Shown here: piece after piece, positions 49,601 to 61,390 of the stretch
How positions within the stretch are numbered: the first letter of the stretch is position 1
Layout of the letters: each line of letters begins with the position of its first letter
Assembly: GCA_949752745.1 (NCBI GenBank)
Contig: OX457026.1
Span: 31,946,911-32,010,910 of the forward strand
DNA: 64,000 nt
Direction of reading: 5' to 3'
Source of the DNA: Protula sp. h YS-2021
Taxonomy: Eukaryota > Annelida > Polychaeta > Sabellida > Serpulidae
Notes under the pieces: generated by a model
The model's database searches: none
What the model saw: the letters and a program-made list of their open reading frames with translations, nothing else
Told to the model about the DNA's origin: nothing
Made by a program: the position numbers and the translations under genes

Positions 49601-52600
49601 TGCACGATTTCTCATATTTCTCGGATATTTATGATATGTAAACGTGACATACATTCAATTAAACTTCGTGACAAAATCGATATATAGGTTTCAGTTTCTG
49701 CGTCCGGAGGGCATATTAACAGCCAAAATGGGCAATGAGTATGCAGTGCCATGAAACATTTAAAAAGTCATATATACATAATTAGCCTGGGACGTTTTTC
49801 TATATAGTGAAAAATATGAAAACAGTGGAACAAACCGCGATTACACGCTAAAGTCATGTAAAATTTACATTAACATGCACTGCAATAAAGTGTTTAATCG
49901 TATGGTCCAGTACAGAATATATTTTATCCCGTATAGAAGCTATAAATATTTCATAAGAGGCGTTATTGAAACACAAATAATAGCAATCGAAGAAGCGAAA
50001 CATTATTGTGTTCTTTGGCTGGACAGCACAACTACTATGTTTATTGAGAATTTATAGATACAAGGTTATTACAGAAACCAAAATTAAAATTTCAATTTTG
50101 TTCTTGCCTGTAGCAGGAAGGACGGCTTGCCCAGCTATAGAGGTGTTCACTGTTTATAAATTACATTGCACATTTGCAGCTGAAATTTAAAGTTGTGGCT
50201 AAACGCTGTGTTATTATAATGACATAAACTGAACCTTGGTAGATTTAATCAGAGTTAGCTAAGTCAGTTTAATCTCCTAATCCGAAATTTGACATCTAGA
50301 TTTTGAGAGGTCTGCGTTTCGCTTCTATATTCCCGCCGTCGTCCTATTAATGTTTTAGAACTGTTCTGGTTGTTTAGAACTTTTCTGGTTGACTTTCTGT
50401 TGCTGTTGTCAGAGATGGTTGAGGCAGAGCAGGCGCTTCTGATTCGGGGTACTTGTATGGGAGCAACGGCTTCTACTTTCAAAGCGTTGTCTGTTGATCA
50501 ACGGCGCATGCAACGCATTTAAATAGTCACTGGATATGTCCAATTGATTCAACATTTTTTTCATTTTTTCAAACTAGAATCCAGTCAAATATAGTCCCTA
50601 TTTACTTATATATGTAGCATAAATGTCGAAATTGTGAACAGCAAAAATTTTCACCTGGGCATTTTTTTTGTCCTTCAGTACATGTAGCACATGTGTTAGG
50701 GGAAGCGAATTATTATGTAATTCTCTACTCTACATTTCTTATATTTTTTGGGAATTTCCTTACTTCTCAGTTTATTTGGAAAAGGGCTCATTGAGTTGGC
50801 CAATTGGTCATTTAACCGGATTTCACATTTTTTGTTCCTTTTTATTTGGTAAGCTATACAGAAGCACTACCACAGTTTCTGTGATGAGCGACTGCTGGTC
50901 AAGGTTGTAACAGTTTGCATAAAAAAACAATATGGTCAAATCTTTTTTAAAAAGAGTAACTTTGACACATTTTTTCTGTGAAGATTTTTGAAGCTTTGCT
51001 TTATTGGAATTTTTTGTTTTCATTGATTACTGGAAAATGCCCAGTAAACGTTCAGTCATGCTGGGAAACTCGTAAAATTTCAATTATCTTTTTGTATTTT
51101 ACTCATTTATAAAAATGCAGTGTTGGAATATCCTAATCGAAGAACAAGTGGTATTTTTTCAGGTACTAAAAGTGGTTTAGCACTACTAATTGGATTACTA
51201 TATATTTCTGCTTCAAATAACAACTCACTAAAAGGCAGCAGCGACAGTTTAATACATTTTCTCAACCTCTCTGCTCCTTAGCGCACACGAAATTGTGTTG
51301 CTTTCTAATAATGACTAGTGTTTTGCTTTAACCAAAAATTTTTTTGCCACTGCAATAGCATATTCCATATATTTTTCATTTCCATAAATACCCCATATTA
51401 AGACTCCATTTTAAAAATAGAACAAAATTATTTGCATCTTACGCACTGAAAATATAAATTCAACAATTATGATAATGATTATACTAATGATGCGCCACCA
51501 AGATGTGGTTACAGTTGTTAATAGCAATAAGAATGAAGTCCACAGAGCACGCTATATATTTTTATTACATGATATTGATTGAGGGAAATATGACTTGTAA
51601 ACACCATTTATTTGCCATATTGTTCACTTAAACCAATCAGTTGTATAACATGCTATAACCATGTTATAACCTTAACAACAAAAGTAATACGTACGGGGCG
51701 TGTGGAGAGTAACTTGGCAAATTTCAGCGCGGATGACGCGTGGCGATCATTAGCGACTTACAGAATCTTTTACTGTGTTGTTTCTTAGTATTTTCCTTAC
51801 AATTAACAGCAAATTTAAGATTTTTTAGCAGTAGCTGCATAGTGCCCACAACAAAAGAGGCCATCGGAGAAGTGGCCACCGGACTACCGGTAATGGTTCC
51901 CGGACAGCGGGCCACCTCATAGAAGAAAACCGAACAAGTGTAACCCAAACAATATTTTTCAGAAAAGGTTTTTGCTTATTTTTGCATTTCATATAATTTG
52001 CTATTACAATTCTAGGAATTATTCTAAAAGAACCAGATATCGAATATAAAGAGTAGTAATTAAATGTACACAGCCTTGTCAGAACATTCATACCATGGAT
52101 TAGATATTAAGATTATATTTACTGGGTTCGGTATTTACAAAAAGTGGATGTGTGAAGTTTTTGGCACTGCATCTACCAAACCCAAGGCAATAAAGCCGGA
52201 TAAGGATTTACAATTTTACGCTGCCCAGCGATGCTGGCATCGATGTTGTAAAAGAAGACGTAGGAAGATCCCACTTTTCAAAAACTATAGATTAGGTTCC
52301 AGCGACAAAGTTGAAAATCAAAGGTAGGTGATTGTGCTGTAAATAAGGCAGTGTTTTTGGAAAAATTACAACCAGAATAACAAAACGATGAAAGTAAATA
52401 TGAAGTGTCTACTGACAGTGTAATAAATCTGCAAATATATGTATTCATGTACACTTGATAATATCAGCGGTCAACTGTGTGGTGATCAATATGACTACAG
52501 CCCATTTGTCCGGTGTTAACCCTGCGTCACATCGTTAATCATTGTGCATAAAAAAATACAACCTGTTCTTAAATAGCGCAGACTTTTCAGCGTTAGTAGC

Positions 52601-53063
52601 ATGAACCTAAGTGTCAACCAGTTATTGCAGAACTAACAATTCACTCTCTAACAAAAGAAATAAATTCACTAATTATAAAACAGCCATAGAAATTGCATGC
52701 CCTTTATGTTTTGCTGAGTTGGCATTTGTGGCATTCAAGATGAACATTCAAGGGATTAATAACATAAACTTCGGGCGTGACATCTTAGCTTTATTGCAAT
52801 AATCAGAGCAAAGTGATAAAAATGCTCGGAATAACAACGATTATTTATCACCCTTTTCCGCAATAATGCCACCTAACAATGCCGCCAAGGTTTTCCTAAA
52901 CTGTTTATTAATATTCATTTCGGTATGTTTTTACATTATAAAAGCTATTATTTGGCAAACACGATGGTGCTGAACGTTTTATTGTGCATCGAGTCATAAC
53001 TGTTTGTCGCACAAACATTTTACATAAAGCCTATAAGGGTGAAATTTCTAAATCTTTCTTGCA
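43613..53063. other. AT-rich stretch with no supported gene
   Basis: I find no recognisable gene. A 119-codon open frame at 46690-47049 ends directly before an AATAAA (46/47-kb finding), and GC-richer coding-like pockets lie at about 51836-51922 (ending in TAG) and 52140-52322 (followed by the donor-like AAAG|gtaggt). None matches a family I know. The rest is intergenic-type AT-rich DNA. Confidence 0.4.
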
Positions 53064-53138
53064 GGGGGTGACGTGTAGTTCAGTTGCGTATAGCGCTGAA
53101 CTGGTAATTCCAAGGTCCCTTGTTCGAATCCAGCCAGG
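53064..53138 (+). repeat. tRNA-derived SINE head (tRNA-like, degenerate)
   Basis: An A-box-like gtagttcagttgcgta (about 53074) and a perfect B box GTTCGAATCC (53122-53131) are spaced as in a tRNA. The middle reads ctggtaa, which would place GGT (Thr) as the anticodon, but the anticodon and acceptor stems pair poorly, so this is not a functional tRNA. The sequence continues in an unrelated body to about 53230, as in a tRNA-derived SINE. It lies next to decayed LINEs. Confidence 0.55.
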
Positions 53139-53328
53139 AATGTTAAGAAGTGGATTGACTTCGCTCCTACTGACGCAGCTAGGTGAATGCAGTGGGTTAG
53201 ATCACCTATCATGGAATTCCAAATTATCCCTCATTGAGCCGTCCGAAAAGAATTCTTACTTTGATATTTTGATCATAGTCTAAGTGAATTGAATAATGCA
53301 ATAAAAGTCACGAGTGGATGTATCCTAA

Positions 53329-54620
53329 ACTACATAAATTCTTCCTTGGATTCATTGTGATTCTTAACTTCTTATAAGCAATAGCAGCAAACTTGTCGAC
53401 TATTGCTTGTTCATCTGTTAGGTTATGGGAACAGCGCATGCAGTCGTCTGCCAACAGAATGTATCTATCTCTACTGTTTTAGTGCGGGCTAAGAAACACT
53501 TCACTCGGGTATCAGTTATTTGAAAAATGTTCCTATGTGCGAACGCAATGCCGAACAGTTCAGGGAATTAACTACAACATGTTATGCACCATTGATATGT
53601 TGAAGGACTCGGAGAACTTCTCATTCCCTTGCTATCGCATAATGCCCGTGTAACTGAATTAATGTCTGCGCGTCCTGTCCTGTTAACAGTGTCTAACATT
53701 CTTGTCAGCTTACAAATACAGCACAAAGAGGTTTGTTGTGTTCTTGACACTTCGACTGCAGCTGCCAGTAGACAAACATTATATGCTATACTACGACCAT
53801 TTCCCAAGTCCCATTGTAACTCGGGATAGATAATGTCTATCAGTTCGCAGGTCAAGCGGTCAGTACACACTATGGCAAGGGTTTTCCCTGCTGTGAAGGG
53901 CAACGATATTCCGCAATAGTTGTCCCATTTAGATCGGTTTCTTTTACGCTCCTATGATGTGCATTATGGAAGCATCTTTTAAGGCTATGATAATCGATGT
54001 TCAGGGCAAACAAAACTTCATAGAAACAAAACTTTGTCAAATGAAAGTTGCTTGACGGCTTTTGCTGCTTACATCCGGCTTGGCACAGTTTCGAGCTGTT
54101 CTATTATTGGTATTTGTGACCTGTCGTCAATCGTGTCCAGTGAGATATCTGATTATTCAGCAGCGAATAGATGTATTGCACTCATTTGGTACGTATTTCA
54201 TCCTTGTCCACTATCGAGGAGTGTTCAGTCTGCCGCCCGATCAGCATCTCCGAAGAGAGCTTTTATTTTATTGACAACTACATCTATTTGCAATTGAGAA
54301 GCCTTCACGTCCAATTATTTGTTCTTCATTGCCTTGAGGCGCTCCTGAATAATCCCTTTGTGTTTCGATATGTCTTTCGCAGAGGATGGTTTATCTACAA
54401 CGTACAAGGGCCACCTATTATGTATGCTGTTCAAAAGCTTGTGTATGTCCTGACGGCTCTTGTCAAACCAGTTCTGGTTTCCTTTTCACAAAGCCGAAGA
54501 GAAGTTTCTTGATGTCATTATTTCCGTACGATGTACCCTCGTGTGGAACCGCTGCAGTGCCTTGCTATCCAAATAGTCAGAGTTGCTCCATACCTGATTC
54601 GGTTTCGCCTCTTTAATCAA
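53329..54620 (-). pseudogene. Decayed LINE reverse transcriptase (fingers/palm region)
   Basis: Read on the minus strand with frameshifts and stops, this matches the common LINE RT order. It runs from a K.ASI.. block (about 53.95 kb), through the frame covering 53903-53568 (PFTAGKTLAIVCTDRLTCEL, then LTRMLDTVNRTG, equivalent to GISLLSIAGK and DLTKAFDTVNR), a degenerate VKQGC.LA block, to LLADDCMRCSHNLTDEQAIV near 53457-53400, which carries the catalytic ADD. The element is 5' and 3' incomplete and cannot be functional. The clade is uncertain (the ADD-type RT of non-LTR elements). Confidence 0.75.
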
Positions 54621-54779
54621 CTGAACGGTCGCAAACGGTTAGCTATGTCGTTTTACTGGGATGCAAAGCAGCTCGCTCATCTGGGTCTATATTGCCAACT
54701 CTGAGTTTGGTACTTTGTAAACACATTTCTCCATCCAGGTCTTGTTGTTGTATTAAATTCACAACCATTTATACACTCG

Positions 54780-56270
54780 GTCAGCCTGGTCTTCTCACGC
54801 AGCTCTCAGGTAAAAAAAAACTGCCGCAACCTTTCTCTGCTGGTCTATTTTCGTCTCCTTCATAATTCCTCTTGAGTTCCTCATAATTAGACTGCTTCTT
54901 TTCGTTAGAATCCTCAGCCTGGTCTTACCTTGGCACTGTCAGTGCGATACGTAGAATATACTTTGTGCTGCCAGACCATATCACGATGTTTTTTCTGCTG
55001 CTTGATAACGCCCGGCCTCCTTTAGTAAGTACCTTGATCCAAGGCGACCTTGCACATTGACAAAATGCTCTTCAGAAACACTTTCCTCCCATACGATATG
55101 CATTTTCGTTGTCTGCCAGCTTCCAGGGTTTTAGGTTTATAGGAGACAAAATCGTAAATACTTTCACTAGAAATGCTAGTCGCATTGACTCTTTTCTCAG
55201 AATGGAATGCTATTTCAAGTCAGTTTTTAAGGTAACCATCTCCCACCTCGTTCATGCTCCTTATGCTGACATGGTATAAGTCTTCATTTCTTCTTGATTG
55301 TTCTTCTCTTGTTCGAACTTCTTCTACCACCATAGTTCTTTTGTGCCGGCTTCAGCCCATCTTGGTCTGTTTGCTTCCTCTAGAGGCCTCCATTCCTGCC
55401 ATACCATTCCAACTAACACCCGAAACCTCACGCACACTCCGCATCTTGCATTCTCTCATGGTGTGACCACGTCCTGCGACCTCGGACATCCGCACCTGAT
55501 TTTGCCGCCATTGCATCTTTTGACCGCTGAAGCTGTAACTGGCCTGTCACCTCCCTACTATGAGCTCATAAAGAATGTGTGCCGCTGGAAGTTTCAAATA
55601 GCTTATTCTAATGTACAGTGCAACCGAATAGAAACTTGCTGACACATCCAGCCAGTTGCTCTAGTGTCTGCGCGTCATGCATCCTTGCCTCTATTTCACC
55701 TAAGGAACTGTCGTACATAAGCAGTGCCCTGGTCAAATTCGGAATCAAACCGAATTGGAAACACCATGATTTTTTTTATCTTCCAGGTATGTTTGAAAAC
55801 TATGCGCTGTAGATGGTCTTGGGATTGCTGTACTACCTTGGGATGCATTCCCGGTGTCTCACAGAGTACCATCCTGAAATTTTCCTAGATATTTGACCGG
55901 TTCTTCACTGACTGTCCTTATTCTTCGGCCTTGCAAACGTAAGTAATTGCGCTTGCCCATTTGACACTTCTTGAGACTTTTTGCCTTGAAAGATATCCTT
56001 GCCCAATTTCTTCTAGTTCTTCTAGTTTCGATAAGATCCCTCACCCTGCTTGTGACGTCTGTGTGTTGATGGTCAAATCGTCCATGAATACTGGCAGAGG
56101 CCTTTTTCTCTGTCCCTTTTACAACACCGGACCTCTTGCTTCTTTGTTGGCTGTCCTGATAAGTTGGTAAATAGCTGCTAGGAACAGGACAACTGAAATT
56201 TTGTAAGCGGTGACATTCCTACTCATGCTTCAGTGCCTCACTTTTCTGAAGTTACAATAAACATCCTCTC
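54780..56270 (-). pseudogene. Decayed LINE-type reverse transcriptase of the FMDDLT class
   Basis: The minus-strand translation, across several frames, gives ISVVLFLAAI..., then RPLPVFMDDLTINTQT (the YxDD-like RT core, FMDDLT at 56088-56071). WARISFKAKSL and VSEEPVKYLGK follow (about 56.0-55.88 kb), then a TRWE..RLAFLVK segment (about 55.25-55.15 kb), and IVIWSGSTKYILRIALTVP near 54.99-54.93 kb. This order matches a recurrent invertebrate retroelement protein with MDDLT, WARM.FK..KS and ELTVPWE blocks. Many stops and frameshifts show it is long dead. It is a separate lineage from the RT immediately to its left. Confidence 0.75.
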
Positions 56271-57127
56271 AATCCCGTAGGGCAGGCTACAGTAGACTCG
56301 TGATTAATTAGCCATATGGTCATCAACCCCAGTAAAGGCATTTAGAAACGCGAGATTAAGAGTTTACTCGCTAAGGTCAATTAGGTCGCACGCATCGTCC
56401 ACGCTGTACGTCCCGCTCTGCGCCGCATCATTGCACTAATGACATATCATTGCACTACGCCGTCCGCAATACTGGGCGCGTATCAGCAGCGATAGACACC
56501 GCAGCTTCGCAGCGATACACACTGCAGCATGCTTTGCAGCTCCTTCAACGGTACGTGCAGCTTTGCCATGGACAAAGCCGTGCCCGAACCTGCTCTGCAC
56601 ATCATTTACCACTTTTGTGCCCAAGAGATTAGCAATCGACTGGCTATACCACCACTGGTCAGTGGATATGCCTTGCCTAGCCCAGTAGTACATTAACATC
56701 AAGAAACTAACCGCCGTTTTTCTTGCCATCAAGTGATGGCCGTCGATCCTCTCACAGACAACCCTGACTCGCGGTCCACAAGAAACGCGCTCGCCTGGGA
56801 TAATTTGACGGATATTCTCGTTCTGTGTGTTCTCTAAAACATTAAGTCTCCCCCCCCCCCCCCCACCACGCTATCTTCGCACGCGCACAATACCGTCGCC
56901 GGACATCACAGGTCGCAGGTATCCATGTCTTCATGCTTTCGGGAGTGGTCAGGAACTCGGAGATACTGGACCACGAGATAGCCGGGTCAAGACAGAAGCC
57001 CTTGGAGAAGAAGCAAATATCCGCCTTCGCCAGAGTCACCCCTCCCCACAAAGGTTTAGTTATTTAAACTTGCACTTTGGGTCCTCCTTGGACTTAAGTG
57101 ACTCCAATTTGCGTTATTTGTATTTTT
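56271..57127. other. GC-richer stretch, possibly upstream part of the LINE remnant
   Basis: A minus-strand open frame at 56436-56732 (with GHGFVHGKAARTVEGAAKHA) lies directly upstream of the FMDDLT-class RT remnant and could be its N-terminal part, but I do not recognise it. A 15-C run occupies 56850-56864. Confidence 0.3.
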
Positions 57128-57729
57128 ATGAAATGCCGTTTTCAAAAATGATTTAATGATGTCTAAAATTGATTTTTTGAGATCAAAAATTCAATTCTTG
57201 ATAGCAAAAATGAAATATTTGAGAACAAATTATCAATTTAGAGCTCAATAATTCATTTTCTTTATATTAATATCAAGAATTTATTCAGATATCATTATTT
57301 CAGACCGATACTTTTTTTAATTTGTGTTTTGAAATCTGCAAACGATTTTTTGATCTCAAAAATTGATTTTTGATATCAAAATATTAGTCTAATTTTTAAA
57401 TAAAAAATTCAGAAACTCACATCTGTAAATAGATAATGACTGTCCTTGTATACAGAGTCTTTATTTTAATTTTTACTGTGCAGAAAAGAAGCAATTCTTG
57501 AGGTCAAAAATTGTGTTGTTATTATTGATCTCAATAATTCAAATTTTCGTCTCCAAAATTTAATTGACGATTCGTTATATTTATATTTATATAAAAATAA
57601 ATTTTTGCCATCTAAAATTCAATTATTGATAGCAAAATATAAATTAATGAGATCTACAGCGATTTCTTGATATCTCTAAATATATTTTCATATCAAAAAT
57701 AAGCATTAAATGTTAAAACGGCATTCCAT
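57128..57729. mobile_element. AT-rich MITE with GGAATGCCGTTTT-type ends
   Basis: The left end atgaaatgccgttttcaaaa (57128) and right end ttaaaacggcattccat (57713-57729) are inverted repeats. The interior of about 560 bp is built from short, inverted and direct variants of gatatcaaaaattgattttt, so it can fold into many hairpins. No coding capacity. Confidence 0.65.
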
Positions 57730-60689
57730 ATATTTCTACTTTTTGCTTGAGCCTTTTCTGTTGGCAGATTTGTGTCTCTCATCTATAAACGCACTACGGA
57801 CTACTTGCGTTCAGTTTGTAGAAATAAATGAATTGACTTGATTGATTTGGTTTGAAAACGAAAAAAAAAGATCTGGTCATAAAATGCGATGTTACCTTTA
57901 AATGTACCTTTTTTGTGGCCGTCAAGCATTTCTACTAAGAAAATGCGAGCAGCGAAAAGACGATGAGTGCAAAACCACACATAATTTTTGTCCTTAAATT
58001 TTTTGCACTTGCGGTTAAAATTGCTTTTTAACAGTATGCTGGCCGCAATTTTCTTTCCTTTTTTAATTCGCAGCTCTTTTTAGGCCCGACCGGGTCACTT
58101 CTCTTAAAAATGCCTGGCCAATACATTCAAGATACAAGATAATTTTGCTCTGAGAAAGGCACTTTTGATACATTTTTATCCTTCCTAGTCACAACAACTA
58201 CTTTTACACGTGACCGACTGACTTCTATTTTTATACACGGCCTCTTGTTTCTGGTATTAGTGACCAGGCCAAGATCGAAATGAGAAAACAATGTAAGATT
58301 TTCCCCTGGTGAAAAGAAAGTAAAAAAAATGTGCACATTTAACATTTTATAGGGGATATCGTTTTTAGACATTTTATAGTGTGGGGCATCCATTATTGTA
58401 CCATGGCACTTTAGAAGAAACACAAACGTCTTCATCTTCTTACTCACTGGTTCACACAACAGAAACAAATGAAAAGAAATTACTCGGTTCGCTTCATTGG
58501 TATCGTGCATTTTTTTACTCTGCATACTGAACCGGTCCCAAGCGTGCCGCGCTGTTTATTTTGAGAGAAAGGAAGTGTGTTTAAACAGTGCGTAACAGTA
58601 ATTTGTTTTACTTTTTTACTTCCAGTCAATACAGCCTCTCAGTCTTTGTCAACCTGGCAGGATGAGTCACTTCATCAAAGGTTTCTTTCATTTACTTTTT
58701 ATAAAACCGTCGATGCAAATACCAAAGTTATCGGCAGTCCAAAAATGTCAAAATACATTAGAAAAATTTGCAAATTTCCTGAAGTTTTTGTTAAAATTGA
58801 ACTTTTTTCAATACGGGTCACTAAAGAATAATTGCAAAGTGCTAGTGATATATTTGGTGGAAAGTTGTTAATGACATATATTAATGCATGTTCATCTTTA
58901 TCATGGTGTCATTAATTAGGGTCATTTCAGGATTTGAGGGCTGGCTATTTGGAAACCAGCTTAGCCTCCCCTGGATTGTTCTTTGCATGGGGATTGCTAC
59001 ACTTTACATCGACAAGAGAAAAACTATTTTAACTCCGACATCGACTCAAATTCTTATGTTTTAAATCCGTTTTTGTTAATATGCAAGCGCTTACGATCAC
59101 ATAATTTGACGAAAATCCTGGCGAAAAAAAAGGCCAAAATGCGTCTGGACGGTTAATTTCGCCCCATCCCCCTTTGTTGATTACAAAGTGCGTTAACAAG
59201 CATCAATGCAAGATAATTCATATCACACATTTGCGAGAGAATGTGCTTTAACCATTAAACGGCTAGACTTTTCGCAACGCTACGTTAACAATCCTTGCCT
59301 CTTTTAGCAACGTTGTTTGCGCTTGCTACGTCATAAAGTAAAAAATTTAGATCCGGTTAGGGGGGGGGGGCGGACGGCGGTAAACATTCAGAAAAACAAC
59401 GAAAAATTTTTAAAAGCCATTAAATGTCAAGGCTAAAAAAAAATACAGTTTCGAAGAGCACGGTTACTACTCCCAGCAGAAAAGGCGATAACGTAGATCT
59501 CTGATTAGGGACATCAAAACTGGTCTCGCCTCTACAATGGTCGTTTGAGTCCATTTTGATACCTCTCTTGAGATACATATATATCATATCTATATTTGTT
59601 CATGCGGCAAACCCTCTTATAATTTTGCTCAACCTTAGTGAACATTTTACTTGAACTTATTCTGAAACTGCTGCTTTTTCAATATGCTCGTGTTCCGAAG
59701 AATTATAGTTCGATGCCCTGGCAAATGTCCTGACGCCATATTCCGTCTCTGACTAACATTAATTTATTGCATGGCATAAATATTTAACCATTACGTTCAA
59801 AAACGGGCTGCTATGGAATGTCTATAGCTTGAAGCAATTATGCACGTCGGTGGTGCCCTACCCAACCCCTTTCCCTGTCAACCTCTGAGCCATGCATTGC
59901 CCCGTGGCTACTCTTTGCAGTTCTAGACTCTATTCGATGGTAAACATTAGCTAATTACGCTTTCACAAACTTTCGGCTCCTCTCCACGAGGGACGTTTTT
60001 ATCCCAAGGATGGTGCGATTCAGAAGTCAATCCTAATCCAATAAGATTTTCCCTGATATTGTACGAACGTTTTCGAAATGTTGCAAATGACATTTCTTGT
60101 CGCCATACGCACTTTCCTAAAAGCTCGCTAGCAAGTATAATTCAATAAACAATCTGCACTCCATTATTTCTGTGACGACTGAATAATTGTATTAACTTGG
60201 GTTTTGTTTTAGTGATGAGTGACTGATCTTATTACGCAATATCCACAGAGCAAAGATAGGATAAACAACATCTGACATTTATGCAATTCTGCTTCAGGCA
60301 GAGTACTGTCAATAGTCGGCATATTTTGCGTCTAAACCGGAACAACTCAGGCGGAATGCAGTCTCAGTTTTTTTTTATGGCCAGGATTAAATGAAAGAAA
60401 GAAACTGGCAACAACGCAAGCGCATGCTACAAATTTCTGAACAGAATGTCAAAGTCCTCCGAATCCTGGACTCGGTGATGGAATGACCCTTTTTTAATCA
60501 ATCAGAAAATGACTTCACAGGGAAAACCGAACTTCGGCACGCGTCGTACCTTTGTGGAGGTATCCGTACATAACGTTCCTGGATCAAAATGCCTCAAGTT
60601 AAACAGTAGACAAACCGGCCCCGCAATAACACTTTTTAGTTTGTACATTGCACACAACTTGTGAAACTGGTAAACTGCCTAGTAAGCAT
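57730..60689. other. Non-coding stretch
   Basis: No supported gene. An open minus-strand frame of 132 codons at 58127-58525 has no recognisable motif. A G run lies at 59360-59370. Confidence 0.45.
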
Positions 60690-61390
60690 TGTGACCTTCG
60701 AACAACGCGGGTGGATGTCCCAGCTGACGTCAGGTTTTAATTGATCATGGAAGTTGAAACAACGTCTACCTGCGACGTTATATAGACGCCGATTGTCCTA
60801 CGCCTAGTGGGCGTTGCGAAAAGGTTGCACATGGAAAACGAACCAACGTCTATCTCTCGGCGTTGTAAGACTTCATGAAAATAATTAATCTACGATCGAC
60901 ATCGAGGCAGTTACAATTATAAGGTGTCATGTTCACCCCTCCATCAGAGCAACTCACACTTTAGCCTTCCGGTAGCGCAGGACATGAAGTCAATTCTCAT
61001 GAATATTTTCAAAAGGATGCGGGGGGAAAACTTCGTGCTCCTGATATTTGCATATTTTATGCAATCATTTTGATCAAATTTTGAAGCGACCTGTCATGGC
61101 TTTCATGTCCGTCAGGGATAACGTGCACTTAACGACGTTTATTCAACACTGCACCACAGACGTTGCTTAGACGAGTTTTGGTTGCGACCAAAAGCAACGT
61201 CTGAACAACGTTGTTTTTTATGTCTATTCAACATTGTATGAAAACACTCGTTACACATTGGTCTATGGTAGCAATAGTTCACAACAAAATTACAACCTGA
61301 TTTAATGTTTGGATTTTGTCGGGTCGACGTCACAACCTCAAATCGATGTTGGATTGACGTCGGAATGTTTACTCGTTGAATTTTTAACCG
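60690..61390. repeat. Dispersed-repeat remnant rich in CAACGTC/GACGTTG words
   Basis: Many copies of aacgtc/gacgtt in both orientations (for example aacaacgtctacctgcgacg, gacgttgcttagacg, gcaacgtctgaacaacgttg) are clustered here, unlike the rest of the window. It looks like an old repetitive element with internal palindromic units. The family is uncertain. Confidence 0.5.

Noticed and set aside
53064..53138. Functional tRNA-Thr gene
   Set aside because: Anticodon and acceptor stems pair poorly and a SINE-like body follows; kept only as a tRNA-derived repeat.
54034..54512. Plus-strand overlapping open frames
   Set aside because: Antisense to the decayed LINE RT; no similarity in the plus reading.
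55298..55642. Plus-strand 114-codon open frame
   Set aside because: Antisense shadow of the decayed FMDDLT-class reverse transcriptase; the minus-strand reading gives the recognisable blocks.
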